NCBI GenBank assembly: GCA_016716425.1
Contig: JADJWJ010000001.1
Span: 124,001 to 188,000 of the forward strand
DNA: 64,000 nt
DNA from: Betaproteobacteria bacterium
GTDB lineage: Bacteria; Pseudomonadota; Gammaproteobacteria; Burkholderiales; Casimicrobiaceae
Reading direction: 5' to 3'
The first letter of the stretch is position 1, and every line of letters starts with the position of its first letter. The notes below the pieces were generated by a model. It was not told the DNA's origin. It did no database searches and worked only from the letters and a program-made list of their open reading frames with translations. Below are positions 32,088 to 41,729 of the stretch, one piece after another. Both the position numbers and the translations under genes were made by a program.

Positions 32088-33623
32088 ATGGCCGACGCAC
32101 TCCCCCGCACGGCCGACGTCGGCGTCATCGGCGCCGGCGCGATGGGCGCCGGCATCGCGCAGATCGCCGCACAGGCCGGCCACCGCGTGCGCCTGTTCGA
32201 CAACCGGATGGGCGCGGCCGACCAGGCCCAGGCGAAGATCGCGACCACGCTCGCGGCGCTGGCGGCGAAGGGCAAGCTCGCGCCGGCCGACGCCGAGGCC
32301 GCGGCCGCGCGCATCGTGCCGGTGCACGCGCTCGGCGACTTCGTCAGCGCCGGCCTCGTGATCGAGGCGATCGTCGAGGACCTCGACGTCAAGCGCCGCC
32401 TGTTGCGCGAGCTGGAGGTCGTCGTCGCGCCGGGCGCGATCCTCGCGACCAACACGTCGTCGCTGTCGATCACCGCGCTTGCGGCGGGGCTGAAGCGCCC
32501 CGGCCGCGTCGTCGGCATGCACTTCTTCAACCCGGCGCCGGTGCTGCCGCTGGTCGAGGTGGTCAGCGGCATCGCGACCGATGCGCAAGTCGCGGCAGCC
32601 GTGCACGCGACCGCGGCCGCGTGGGGCAAGGTGCCGGTGCACGCGACGTCGACGCCGGGCTTCATCGTCAACCGCTGCGCGCGCGCATTCTATTCCGAGG
32701 CGCTCGGCCTGCTCTGGGAGCGGGCCGCCGACGCGGCGACGATCGACGCGGTGATGCGCGAGGCGGGCGCGTTCCGCATGGGCCCGTTCGAGCTGATGGA
32801 CATGATCGGCAACGACATCAACTTCGCGGTGACGAAGAGCGTGTGGGAGGCGTACTTCCACGACCCGCGTTTCCGCCCGTCGGTGCTGCAGCAGGAGCGG
32901 GTCGCCGCCGGCCACCTCGGGCGCAAGACGGGGCGCGGCTACTACGACTATGGGGAAGGCGCGGTGCTGCCCTCGCCGCGCACCGAGCCGCCCGCTGCGC
33001 GTCCGTCGCGCGTCACGCTGGCCGGCGCCTCGGTGCTGGCGGAAGGACTCGCGGCGCGCCTGCGGGCGGCGGGATTGCACGTCGCGACGTCGCCGGCCGA
33101 CGCCGCTCTGGCGCCGGGCCACCTCGTCGCCGACGGCACGCTGCTCGTGCCGTGCGACGGCCGGACGGCGACCGCGATCGCCGCGGCGTGCGGCCACCCC
33201 GACGTCGTCGTGTTCGATCTCGCGTTCGACTACGCGAAGTGCGCGCGGCTCGCGGTCGCCGCGGCCGACGGCTGCAGTCCGGCGGCCGTCGCCGCCGTGG
33301 TCGGCGCGCTGCAGGCAGCCGGCATGGCGGTGTCGCGCCTCGACGACGTGGCGGGGCTGCCGGTCATGCGCACGGTCGCGATGCTCGCCAACGAGGCGGC
33401 CGACGCCGTCACGCAAGGCATCGCGAGCGCGCGCGACGTCGACCTCGCGATGATGCGCGGCGTCAACTACCCGCGCGGGCCGCTCGCGTGGGCCGACGCG
33501 ATCGGCGTGCCGCACCTGCGCGCGACGCTGCACCACCTCGCCGCGCACTACGGCGAGGACCGCTACCGGCTCGCGCCGCTGATCGCCCGCCGTGGCGCGA
33601 CCGGCGGGAAGCTCGGGGAGTGA
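32088..33623 (+). CDS. paaH: 3-hydroxyacyl-CoA dehydrogenase PaaH
   Basis: A 511-aa NAD-dependent dehydrogenase oxidising 3-hydroxyadipyl-CoA to 3-oxoadipyl-CoA. Rossmann loop VIGAGAMGAGIAQIAA at the N-terminus, NTSSLSITALA, VVGMHFFNPAPVLPLVEVV with the catalytic His, and the C-terminal domain twice (about 185-285 and 405-500), as in long PaaH proteins. GRGYYDY marks the end of the first C-terminal domain. ATG 3 bp after paaG. The thiolase paaJ expected next is not in this window. Confidence 0.93.
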   Translation: MADALPRTADVGVIGAGAMGAGIAQIAAQAGHRVRLFDNRMGAADQAQAKIATTLAALAAKGKLAPADAEAAAARIVPVHALGDFVSAGLVIEAIVEDLDVKRRLLRELEVVVAPGAILATNTSSLSITALAAGLKRPGRVVGMHFFNPAPVLPLVEVVSGIATDAQVAAAVHATAAAWGKVPVHATSTPGFIVNRCARAFYSEALGLLWERAADAATIDAVMREAGAFRMGPFELMDMIGNDINFAVTKSVWEAYFHDPRFRPSVLQQERVAAGHLGRKTGRGYYDYGEGAVLPSPRTEPPAARPSRVTLAGASVLAEGLAARLRAAGLHVATSPADAALAPGHLVADGTLLVPCDGRTATAIAAACGHPDVVVFDLAFDYAKCARLAVAAADGCSPAAVAAVVGALQAAGMAVSRLDDVAGLPVMRTVAMLANEAADAVTQGIASARDVDLAMMRGVNYPRGPLAWADAIGVPHLRATLHHLAAHYGEDRYRLAPLIARRGATGGKLGE

Positions 33624-33627
33624 CCGG

Positions 33628-34077
33628 ATGCAGGACGACGCACTGCCGCTGTCGCCGGCCGAGGCGCAGGCGCTCGCCGAACGGGTCGCCGCCGGCATGT
33701 ACGCGCGCGACAACGCGTCGCAGGGCCTCGGCATCCGCCTCGCGCGGGTCGCGCCCGGCTTCGCGCAGCTCACGATGACCGTGCGTGCCGACATGGTCAA
33801 CGGCCACGCGATCACCCACGGCGGGCTGGTATTCACGCTTGCCGACAGCGCGTTCGCGTACGCGTGCAACAGCTACAACGTCAACACGGTGGCCGCCGGC
33901 TGCGCGATCGAGTTCCTGGCGCCGTCGCGCGAAGGCGACGTGCTGACGGCGACCGCCCGCGAGCACACGCTGGTCGGCCGCAACGGGATCTACGACGTCG
34001 ACGTGAAGAACCAGAAAGGCGAGACGATCGTGCTGTTCCGCGGCAAGAGCACCCGGATCCGGGGTCACGTCGTGTGA
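33628..34077 (+). CDS. paaI: Hotdog thioesterase PaaI
   Basis: A 149-aa acyl-CoA thioesterase that hydrolyses dead-end ring-hydroxylated phenylacetyl-CoA species to free CoA. PaaI marks: VNGHAITHGGLVFTLADSAFAYACNS, with the conserved N-G-H/H-G-G and Asp of the hotdog active site, and GRNGIYDVDVKNQKGETI. The ATG is 2 bp after the paaH stop within GACCGG. Confidence 0.92.
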   Translation: MQDDALPLSPAEAQALAERVAAGMYARDNASQGLGIRLARVAPGFAQLTMTVRADMVNGHAITHGGLVFTLADSAFAYACNSYNVNTVAAGCAIEFLAPSREGDVLTATAREHTLVGRNGIYDVDVKNQKGETIVLFRGKSTRIRGHVV

Positions 34078-34318
34078 GCGTGCCCGCCGGGGCGGGGCTC
34101 GCATGTCGGCGCCGCGGCGGCCTTGATTTCACTCAAGGCCGGGCGGGGGCGGGGCGGGCAGACTCGCCGGCGGAACAATCCGAGGAAACCGAGGAAACCG
34201 AACCAGGCTCGCTTGAGCCGGGCTCGCTTTCCCGCCGGGCGCGCCCCCGCGAAACCGAGCCTGGCTCGGTTTTCACGAGACGCGGACCCGGCGCCGTGAC
34301 ATTGGGAGGGAGGAGGCC
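34078..34318. repeat. Spacer with GAGCC/GGCTC palindromes before paaK
   Basis: No gene. The region holds a perfect palindrome AAACCGAGCC-T-GGCTCGGTTT region at 34252-34272 (arms of 10 bp), a related degenerate dyad around 34203-34231, and a GAGGAAACC direct duplication at 34181-34198. The same palindrome core is found at 10268-10285. A GGGAGGGAGGAGG ribosome site ends the stretch. Confidence 0.6.
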
Positions 34319-35623
34319 ATGACCGCGAAGAGCCCGCGTCCGGACGAGCTGGAGCCCATCGAGCGCGCGAGCCGCGACGAGCTCGCCGCGCTGCAGCTGT
34401 CGCGCCTGCGCTGGACGCTGCAGCACGCGTACGACCACGTGCCGCACTACCGGCGTGCGTTCGACGCGAAAGGCGTGCACCCGCGCGACCTGACCGCGCT
34501 CGCCGACCTCGCGCGGTTCCCGTTCACGGTCAAGACCGACCTGCGCGACAGCTACCCGTTCGGCATGTTCGCGGTGCCGCGCGAGCAGGTGGTGCGCGTG
34601 CACGCGTCGTCGGGGACGACCGGCAAGCCGACGGTCGTCGGCTACACGCGCAACGACATCGACGTATGGGCGACCGTGATGGCGCGGTCGATCCGCGCCG
34701 CAGGCGGGCGCCCCGGCGACATCGTGCAGGTCGCGTACGGCTACGGCCTCTTCACCGGCGGCCTCGGCGCGCACTACGGCGCCGAGAGGCTGGGCTGCAC
34801 GGTGATCCCGATGTCGGGGGGCCAGACCGAGAAGCAGGTGCAGCTCATCGCCGACTTCAAGCCGGCGGTGATCATGGTGACCCCGTCGTACATGCTGGCG
34901 ATCGCCGAGGAGATGGAGCGGCAGGGCATGGACCCGAAGGCGTGCTCGCTCGAGATCGGCATCTTCGGCGCCGAGCCCTGGACGCCGACGATGCGGGCTG
35001 CGATCGAGGCGAAGCTCGCGATGGACGCCATCGACATCTACGGGCTGTCCGAGGTGATCGGCCCGGGGGTCGCGCAGGAGTGCATCGAGACCAAGGACGG
35101 CCTCACCGTCTGGGAGGACCACTTCTATCCCGAGGTCGTGCACCCCGAGACCGGCGAGGTGCTGCCCGAAGGCGAGAAGGGCGAACTGGTGTTCACGTCG
35201 CTGACCAAGGAGGCGCTGCCGATCATCCGCTACCGGACGCGCGATCTGACGCGCCTGCTGCCGCCGACGGCGCGGTCGATGCGCCGGATCGAGAAGATCA
35301 CCGGGCGCTCGGACGACATGATGATCATCCGCGGCGTCAACGTGTTCCCGACCCAGATCGAGGAGCTGATGCTGAAGGACGCCGCGCTCGCGCCGCACTA
35401 CCAGATCGAGATCTCGCGGCCGCACATCATGGACGAGATGACGGTGCTGGTCGAGCGCGTGCCGGGCGCCGGCGGCGCCGACGGCGACGCGGCGGGCCGC
35501 CGCCTCGCGCACCACATCAAGAGCCTGGTCGGCGTCTCCGCCGAAGTGAAGGTGCTGCCGCCCAACGGCATCGAGCGCTCGCTCGGCAAGGCGAAGCGGA
35601 TCGTCGACAAGCGGCCGAAGTAG
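34319..35623 (+). CDS. paaK: Phenylacetate-CoA ligase PaaK
   Basis: A 434-aa AMP-forming ligase that activates phenylacetate to phenylacetyl-CoA, the first step of the pathway. Motifs: ATP loop VHASSGTTGKPTVVGYT, YGYGLFTGGLGAHYG, GLSEVIGPGVAQEC, and the hinge RTRDLTRLLPP followed by GRSDDMMIIRGVNVFP. ATG behind a strong GGAGG. Last paa gene on this strand; 241 bp from paaI, so it may have its own promoter. Confidence 0.95.
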   Translation: MTAKSPRPDELEPIERASRDELAALQLSRLRWTLQHAYDHVPHYRRAFDAKGVHPRDLTALADLARFPFTVKTDLRDSYPFGMFAVPREQVVRVHASSGTTGKPTVVGYTRNDIDVWATVMARSIRAAGGRPGDIVQVAYGYGLFTGGLGAHYGAERLGCTVIPMSGGQTEKQVQLIADFKPAVIMVTPSYMLAIAEEMERQGMDPKACSLEIGIFGAEPWTPTMRAAIEAKLAMDAIDIYGLSEVIGPGVAQECIETKDGLTVWEDHFYPEVVHPETGEVLPEGEKGELVFTSLTKEALPIIRYRTRDLTRLLPPTARSMRRIEKITGRSDDMMIIRGVNVFPTQIEELMLKDAALAPHYQIEISRPHIMDEMTVLVERVPGAGGADGDAAGRRLAHHIKSLVGVSAEVKVLPPNGIERSLGKAKRIVDKRPK

Positions 35624-35714
35624 CCGGCGGGAGGGTCAGCGTCGAATTTCGCGCGACGAGACGGTGTCGCTGCGACCGCCGCGCGCGTGGAATTCCGCTC
35701 CGACCCTGGCTAGC

Positions 35715-35896
35715 TGTGAACCGTCAAGGCGTTGTTGCCGTCTTGAATGTGCCGCATGCATGCCAACAGTCGTCGTCCCCGCGAAAGCGGGGACCCAGTG
35801 TCTTGGGATCGCCTGGCACGCGCGAGACAACGACTCTGGGTCCCCGCTTTCGCGGGGACGACGCTTGCCCATAGATCATGCATCCTTCTAACAACG
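35715..35896. repeat. REP/MITE-like repeat, copy 3 (full length)
   Basis: Same order as copy 2: outer GGCGTTGTTGCC (35728-35739), CCGCATGCATGCC, inner hairpin arms at 35769-35798 and 35836-35863, then AGATCATGCAT and the opposite end TAACAACG (35888-35896). It fills the gap between convergent paaK and iclR, and could terminate both. Confidence 0.85.
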
Positions 35897-35912
35897 TCCC
35901 GAAACTTCACGG

Positions 35913-36689
35913 CTAGCGGTACCCCAGCCGCCGCGAGATCTCGCCGGCGCACCGGCGCACTTCGCGTGCGAGCGCGCCGTCCCACGCGGGGTCGAAGCTT
36001 CCTTCCGGACCGATCGCCGTCGCGGCGAGCACGATGGCGCCCGCGTGGTCGAACACCGGCGCCGACAGCGCGTTGATGCCCGGGATCGGCTCGCCGACCG
36101 CGCGCGCGAGCCCGCGCCGCTTCACGTCGGCGAGCAGCGCGGCGATCTCGGCGCGCGGCCGCCGCGCCGCCGCCTGCGCGATGACCACCGGGTCGGTGAG
36201 CTCGCGCACGATATGGTGCTGCGCGATGGCCGGCGGCAGCCACGCCGCGAACACCCTTCCGGTCGCGGTGTTCAGCATCGACATCACCGTGCCGGGCCGC
36301 ATGTTGACGTGGATCGGCCGCGCGGACTCGTGGATGTGGACGATGGTCGGTCCGTGCGAGCCCAGCACCGCGAGCGCGACGGTGTGGCCGATCGCATCGG
36401 CCAGCGCGGTGATCGCGGGGATCGCCACGCGCAGCGGCGACAGGAGCTGCAGGCTGACGAGCCCGAGCTGCAACGCGAACGGCCCCAGCCCGTAGTGGCC
36501 GGTCAGCGGGTCCTGTTCGATCAGCCCGAGCTTGCCGTAACTCACGAGATAGGGGTGGGCTTTCGCCGAACCCATGCCGGCACGCTGCGCGAGTTCGCGC
36601 AGCGGCAGTGGCGTGCCGGCTTCGACCAGCGCCGCGAGCAGCGCGCCGCCTACCTCGATCGACTGGATGCCGCGCTGTGCCTTGGTCAT
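35913..36689 (-). CDS. IclR family transcriptional regulator
   Basis: A 258-aa regulator: N-terminal winged helix (about 8-65, LRELAQRAGMGSAKAHPYLVSYGKLGLI) and the IclR effector domain (about 75-255) with GPTIVHIHESARPIHVNMRPGT and INALSAPVFDHAGAIVLAATAIG. Convergent with paaK and upstream of the LysR gene on the same strand. IclR proteins often control aromatic degradation; the target here is not evident, with the ior or TRAP genes as candidates. Confidence 0.88.
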   Translation of the reverse strand: MTKAQRGIQSIEVGGALLAALVEAGTPLPLRELAQRAGMGSAKAHPYLVSYGKLGLIEQDPLTGHYGLGPFALQLGLVSLQLLSPLRVAIPAITALADAIGHTVALAVLGSHGPTIVHIHESARPIHVNMRPGTVMSMLNTATGRVFAAWLPPAIAQHHIVRELTDPVVIAQAAARRPRAEIAALLADVKRRGLARAVGEPIPGINALSAPVFDHAGAIVLAATAIGPEGSFDPAWDGALAREVRRCAGEISRRLGYR

Positions 36690-36724
36690 CGCTGGAGGCC
36701 GAAGCCGGAAGTGGAGTGCATGTT

Positions 36725-36762
36725 AAGGGTCAGACCCCGATCCTGAGGGTCAGACCCCGATC
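36725..36762. repeat. Two tandem 18-bp GGGTCAGACCCC repeats
   Basis: AGGGTCAGACCCCGATCCT occurs twice in a row just after the LysR stop codon. The unit belongs to the same palindrome class as those at 24185 and 49226. Confidence 0.75.
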
Positions 36763-37653
36763 CTAACCCTCGCCGAACAGCGCGACGATCCGCTCGCGCA
36801 GCCAGCGGTTGCCCGGCTCGTTCGCGAAGCGCCAGAACCAGTGGACGGAGACGTCGAACCGCGGGAGCCCGACCCGCGGCCGCCAGACCGCATACTCGCC
36901 CAGTTCGCTGAACGCGGCGGCGAGCCGCGACGGCATGATCGCCGCGAGGTCGGTCCCGGCGAGAATGCGTGGCAGCACCATGAAATGCGGCAGCTCGAGC
37001 CGGACGCGGTCGGTCAGGCCCAGCGCCTGCAGCGCGCGACCGGTGGCTGGGTGCGAGCGCACCAGCGCGTACGACAGCGACGCGAGGGCCGCGCGGGTGG
37101 GCGCGCGCCGCGCGACCGGGTGCGCCGCGCGCATCACGACGACGTAGTGCTCGGACAGCAGGTACTGCCGCTGCGCGCCCGTCTGCCCCGGGATGTAGCC
37201 GAGGGCGAGGTCGATGCGGCCGCTCTCCAGCGCCGGCAGGATGGCGCGGTCGTCGAGCTGGAACGCCTCGATCCGCACGCGCGGCGCCTCCTGCGACAAC
37301 GCGGTGAGCAGCGGCGGCAGGAAGATCGTCTCGCCGATATCGGTCAGGTGCAGCCGGAACGTGCGCTCCGAGCGCGCGGGGTCGTACGTCTCGGTCTCGC
37401 GGAGCGCGACCTCGAGCGTGGTCAGCGCGTGCTCGACCGCCGTGGCGAGCCGCTGCGCCTTGGCGGTCGGTGCCATGCCGCCGTGCGTCCGGATGAACAG
37501 CGGGTCGCCGTGCAACTGCCGCAGCCGGCGCAGCGCGTGGCTGACCGTCGGCTGCGAGACGCCGAGGCGCTCGGCCGCGCGGCTCACGTTGCCGGTCGCG
37601 TGGACGGCGTGAAACGTCTGCAGCAGGTTGAGGTCAACGGCGCGCTTATTCAT
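36763..37653 (-). CDS. LysR family transcriptional regulator
   Basis: A 296-aa LysR protein of the NodD/NahR-like group: helix-turn-helix about 8-65 (DLNLLQTFHAVHATGNVSRAA, SQPTVSHALRRLR), effector domain about 90-296. The DLNLL start and FIRTHGGMAPT are typical of regulators of aromatic pathways. Divergent from iorA with an AT-rich 101-bp control region, so regulation of iorAB is the simplest inference. Confidence 0.88.
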   Translation of the reverse strand: MNKRAVDLNLLQTFHAVHATGNVSRAAERLGVSQPTVSHALRRLRQLHGDPLFIRTHGGMAPTAKAQRLATAVEHALTTLEVALRETETYDPARSERTFRLHLTDIGETIFLPPLLTALSQEAPRVRIEAFQLDDRAILPALESGRIDLALGYIPGQTGAQRQYLLSEHYVVVMRAAHPVARRAPTRAALASLSYALVRSHPATGRALQALGLTDRVRLELPHFMVLPRILAGTDLAAIMPSRLAAAFSELGEYAVWRPRVGLPRFDVSVHWFWRFANEPGNRWLRERIVALFGEG

Positions 37654-37754
37654 ATTGTCTATATTACTTCTAAAGCGTATGCCATTTACAGATAGCGTCC
37701 TGCCGGTACCATGGGGGCCACGGCCCGCGTCGAGGCCGCGAGGAGGGGCCGCGC
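37652..37754. promoter_or_regulatory. AT-rich divergent control region between lysR and iorA
   Basis: Bases 37650-37697 are strikingly AT-rich for this genome. ATAT-TGTCT-ATAT (37652-37664) is a short dyad overlapping the lysR start, and TTGTCT-N17-TATGCC could serve as an iorA promoter. A LysR site is likely here; its exact position is not resolved. AGGAGG at 37740 serves iorA. Confidence 0.45.
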
Positions 37755-39840
37755 GTGGAAGTCTCGTTTGCCAGCGAAGTGCGCATGCTGCGTTGCGGCG
37801 ACGGCGAGACCTTCCACGGCGAGGGCATCCTGGCGATCACCAAGGCGCTGCTGCAGTCGGGCGTCGCCTACGTCGGCGGCTACCAGGGCGCGCCGGTGTC
37901 GCACCTGCTCGACGTGCTGGTGCAGGCGAAGGACTACCTGTCCGAGCTGGGCGTTCACGTCGAGGCGTGCGCCAACGAGGCGTCGGCCGCGGCAATGCTG
38001 GGCGCATCGATCCACTACCCGCTGCGCGGCGCCGTCACCTGGAAGTCGATCGTCGGCACCAATGTCGCCGCCGACGCGCTGTCGAACCTGGCCTCGCCCG
38101 GTGTGACCGGCGGCGCGCTCGTCATCGTCGGCGAGGACTACGGCGAAGGCGCGTCGGTGATCCAGGAGCGCACGTACGCGTACGCGCTCAAGTCCTCGCT
38201 CGTGCTGCTCGACCCGCGGCCCGACCTCGCGCACATGGTGCGCACCGTCGAACACGCGTTCGCGCTGTCGGAGGCGTCGAGCATGCCGGCGATGCTGCAG
38301 CTGCGCATTCGCGCCTGCCACGTGCGCGGCACGTTCGCGGCGCGCGACAACGTGCCGCCGGCGGTGTCCACGCGGCACGTGCTCGCCGAGCCGGCGGCGT
38401 TCGACTACGCGAAGCTCTCGCATCCGCCCGTCACGTTCCGGCAGGAGAAGCAGAAGTCCGAGGCGCGCATTCCGGCGGCGCGTGCGTACATCCGCGCGCA
38501 AGGCCTGAACGAGCGCGTGGGCGGCGACCGGCACGGCATCGGCGTCGTCGTGCAGGGCGGCCTGTACAACTCGCTCGTCCGCGCGCTGCAGCAGTTCGGC
38601 CTCGCCGACGCGATGGGCGAGCCCGCCGTCGCGGTCCTGGTCCTCAACGTCGTCTACCCGCTGGTCGGCGACGAGATCGCCGAGTTCTGCCGCGGGCAGC
38701 GGGCGGTGCTCGTGCTGGAGGAGGGTCAGCCCGAGTTCATCGAGCAGGAGATACTCGCCACGTTGCGCCGCGCGAACATTGCCACACCCGTCGCGGGCAA
38801 GGGCGCGCTGCCGATGGCCGGCGAGTACACGGTGGAGGTGATCGCGCGCGGCATCGCCGCGTTCCTCGCCGCGCACGCGCCGGACGTGCCGCGCGCGGAC
38901 GGCGACGCGTGGCTCGCCGCGACCGATGCGCGACGCGACGCGGTGGCGAAGGCGCTCGGCGCGCCGCTGCCGGCCCGGCCGCCGGGCTTCTGCGTCGGCT
39001 GCCCGGAGCGCCCGTTCTTCGCGGCGCTCAAACTCGTGCAGCGGGACGTCGGCCCGGTGCACGTGGCCGCCGACATCGGCTGCCACTCGTTCGCGTCGTT
39101 CGAGCCGTTCGCGTCGGGCCACTCGATCCTGGGCTTCGGCATGAGCCTCGCGAGCCGCGCCGGCGTGTCGCCGATGATGCAGCGGCGCGCGGTGGCGGTG
39201 ATGGGCGACGGCGGCTTCTGGCACAACGGCCTCATCACCGGCGTGCAGTCGGCGCTGTTCAACGGCGACGACGCGGTGCTGGTGATCCTCAAGAACGGCT
39301 ACACGTCGGCCACGGGAACGCAGGAAATCATCTCCACGCCCGCCCACGACGCGAAGGACGCGGCGGACGACAAGACGGCCTCCCGCGTGCACGAAAACCA
39401 GACGATCGAGCGCACGCTGCAGGGCATCGGCGTGCGCTGGCTGCGCACGGTCGACAGCTACGACGTGACCACGATGCGCGCCACGCTCGACGAAGCGCTG
39501 ACGACCGACTTCCCCGGGCTCAAGGTGATCGTCGCCGAAGGCGAGTGCCAGCTCGAGCGCCAGCGGCGCGGCAAGCCGTGGCGCGCGCGCGAGCTCGCGG
39601 CGCGACGGCGCGTCGTCCGGGTCAAGTACGGCGTGGACGAGGACACGTGCTCGGGCGACCACGCGTGCATCCGGCTGTCCGGCTGCCCGACGCTCTCCGT
39701 CAAGGCGCCTTCCGATCCGCTGCGCGTCGATCCGGTGGCCACCGTGCTCGACGGCTGCGTGGGCTGCGGGCTGTGCGGGTCGAACGCGCATGCGGCCACA
39801 CTCTGCCCGTCGTTCTACCGCGCCGAGGTGATCCAAACGA
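37755..39840 (+). CDS. iorA: Indolepyruvate ferredoxin oxidoreductase alpha subunit IorA (3' end uncertain)
   Basis: Thiamine-diphosphate subunit that oxidatively decarboxylates aromatic 2-oxoacids (indolepyruvate, phenylpyruvate) to arylacetyl-CoA with ferredoxin as acceptor. About 695 aa: oxoacid oxidoreductase domains, CVGCPERPFF, TPP-binding GDGGFWHNGL, and two C-terminal 4Fe-4S motifs (DTCSGDHACIRLSGCP and CVGCGLCGSNAHAATLCPSF). GTG start after AGGAGG. After EVIQ at about 39836 the frame reads a Gly/Arg-rich sequence with no stop until 41579, running over iorB in another frame. An indel in the G8 run at 39843 or a repeat insertion has probably removed the normal end. Confidence 0.85.
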
Positions 39841-39889
39841 CTGGGGGGGGCCGGGGCGGTGGGCGGGGTTCGCGGGGGAGCTTCACCGC

Positions 39890-39932
39890 GGAGAACGCCG
39901 AGCACGGGGGCATCGCGATTCGCGGTGCCCCC
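39890..39932. repeat. Repeat remnant and hairpin at the iorA/iorB junction
   Basis: CACCGCGGAGAACGCCGAG (39884-39902) resembles a widespread dispersed repeat type of proteobacteria. It is followed by a hairpin with arms GGGGGCA (39906-39912) and TGCCCCC (39926-39932) around an inner CGCG-ATT-CGCG. Confidence 0.45.
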
Positions 39933-39978
39933 GCCGGGCTTCTCGGCAGCAGCGGCCATCCACCGGGGCCCGCCGCTG

Positions 39979-41583
39979 GTGGACGGGGCGTGCCGTCCGA
40001 CCGGCCCGATCACGATCCTCGTCGGCGCGCTGGGGGGCGAGGGCGGCGGCACGCTCGCGCAGTGGCTGGTGGAGGCGGCGACCGCTGCCGGCTATCCGGC
40101 GCAGGCGACGTCGATCCCGGGTGTGGCGCAGCGGACCGGGGCCACGACCTACTACGTCGAGGTGTTCCCGCGCCCGCTCGCCGATCTCTCCGGCCGCCGG
40201 CCGGTGCTGTCGCTGCTGCCCGTGCCGGGCTGCATCGACGTCGCGATCGCCTCCGAGCTGCTCGAAGCGGCGCGCATCGTGGGCAGCGGCATGGTGAGCC
40301 CCGAGCGCACGCTGCTCGTCGCGTCGACGAGCCGCACGCTGACCACAACCGAGAAGATGGCGCCGGGCGATGGCCGCGTCGACTCCGCGCGCCTCCTCGA
40401 CGTCGCGCGCGTGCAGAGCGCGCGCCTCTGCGCGTTCGACATGGACGCGGCCGCGAAGGAGACGGGGACCGTCGTCAGCGCCGTGATGCTGGGCGCGATC
40501 GCGGGCTCCGGCACGCTGCCGTTCGCGCGCGACGCGTTCGAGGCGGTCGTCCGCGCGTCGGGACGCGGCGCCGAGGCCAGTCTCGCCGGCTTCGCGCGCG
40601 GCTGGGACGCCGTGCGCACCGACGCGCCAATGGCCGCGGCGCCCGCTTCGGCGGCCGCGACGCCCGCCGCGGACCCGCGTGTCGCGGCCGTCCCCGCGGC
40701 GGCGCGCGACTTCGTCGCGCTCGGGCACGCGCGCGTGGTCGCGTTCCAGGACGAAGCCTATGGCGAGCGTTATCTCGCGCGCGTCGCGCGCATCGCGGCG
40801 GCCGAGCGCGCGTGCGACCCGGACGGACGCCACGCGCACGCGCTGACGCGCGAGACCGCGCGCTACCTTGCGCTGTGGATGGCGTTCGACGACGTCGTGC
40901 GCGTGGCCGGCCAGAAGAGCGCGGCTGCCCGGTTCGCACGCGTGCGCCGCGAGGCCGGCGCCGGCCCGGACGACGTCGTGCACATCGTCGACCACTTCCG
41001 GCCGGGCATCCCCGAGTGCGTCGACCTGCTGCCGCCGTGGCTGGCGGCGCGGGTGGCCGCATGGGACCGCGCGCGGCAGGCGCGAGGGCTGCCGCCGTGG
41101 TCGTTCCCGCTGCGATTGCGCAGCGACAGCGCGACGGGCTTCCTCGCGCTGCGCCTGCTCGCCGGGCGGCGCGGGATGCGCCGGCGCGGCGCCCGCTTCG
41201 CGCGGGAACAGGCGGACATCGACCGCTGGCTCGCCGCGATCGAGCGGGCCGCGGCCGTGGATTGGTCGTGCGCGTTCGAGCTGGCGCAGGCCGGCCGGCT
41301 GATCAAGGGCTACGGCGCGACCAACGAGCGCGGGAAGCGCAACCTCGCGCACATCCTCGATCACCTCGCCGACGGCGGCGCGTTCGCGACCCCCGAAGCG
41401 CGGGCGGACGCGCTCCGACAGGCGCGCGTCGCGGCGCTCGCCGACGAGGGCGGGCAGGCGCTCGACGCCGCGCTGGTCGCGCACGGCGTGCCCGCGCGTT
41501 CGCCGGTCGCACAGCCGATCCGATGGCAAAGGCGCACACCGGCGGGCACCGGCGCCCAGGCTCATCCCGAACGAACTGAATGA
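39979..41583 (+). CDS. iorB: Indolepyruvate oxidoreductase beta subunit IorB with DUF6537-type tail
   Basis: Gamma-type oxoacid oxidoreductase domain (about 1-190: ITILVGALGGEGGGTLAQWL, SIPGVAQRTGATTYYVEVFP) followed by a long helical region (about 230-520, with GYGATNERGKRNLAHI) of the DUF6537 type that is usual in betaproteobacterial IorB. Works with IorA in aromatic 2-oxoacid conversion. GTG at 39979 places the start just before the conserved core; in-frame GTGs at 39925 and 39859 are alternatives that add low-complexity residues. Codon use and GC are like its neighbours. No gene follows for 146 bp. Confidence 0.85.
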   Translation: MDGACRPTGPITILVGALGGEGGGTLAQWLVEAATAAGYPAQATSIPGVAQRTGATTYYVEVFPRPLADLSGRRPVLSLLPVPGCIDVAIASELLEAARIVGSGMVSPERTLLVASTSRTLTTTEKMAPGDGRVDSARLLDVARVQSARLCAFDMDAAAKETGTVVSAVMLGAIAGSGTLPFARDAFEAVVRASGRGAEASLAGFARGWDAVRTDAPMAAAPASAAATPAADPRVAAVPAAARDFVALGHARVVAFQDEAYGERYLARVARIAAAERACDPDGRHAHALTRETARYLALWMAFDDVVRVAGQKSAAARFARVRREAGAGPDDVVHIVDHFRPGIPECVDLLPPWLAARVAAWDRARQARGLPPWSFPLRLRSDSATGFLALRLLAGRRGMRRRGARFAREQADIDRWLAAIERAAAVDWSCAFELAQAGRLIKGYGATNERGKRNLAHILDHLADGGAFATPEARADALRQARVAALADEGGQALDAALVAHGVPARSPVAQPIRWQRRTPAGTGAQAHPERTE

Positions 41584-41604
41584 GAGCATGCGCGACACGC
41601 CTGG

Positions 41605-41700
41605 CGTTTCCGCACGAGCGGGGACCCAGCGCCCTTCGTGGGAAACCGCCGGGTTCCCGCTTTCGCGGGAACGGCGGCGGCGGCGTCATGCACTTCCGTA
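41605..41700. repeat. REP/MITE-like repeat, copy 4 (degenerate)
   Basis: Left arm around 41605-41629 (CGAGCGGGGACCCAG end) and right arm 41651-41677 (GGGTTCCCGCTTTCGCGGGA and following) with diverged bases; the right flank keeps GTCATGCA. It lies between iorB and the dehydrogenase gene. Confidence 0.7.
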
Positions 41701-41729
41701 ATGGTCAACAGGCAGGATAGGATGGCGCG

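Noticed and set aside
37755..41579. A single 1274-aa ORF covering iorA and the opposite frame of iorB
   Set aside because: Homology to IorA ends near 39836 and IorB homology is in another frame; the rest is an open shadow frame caused by high GC.
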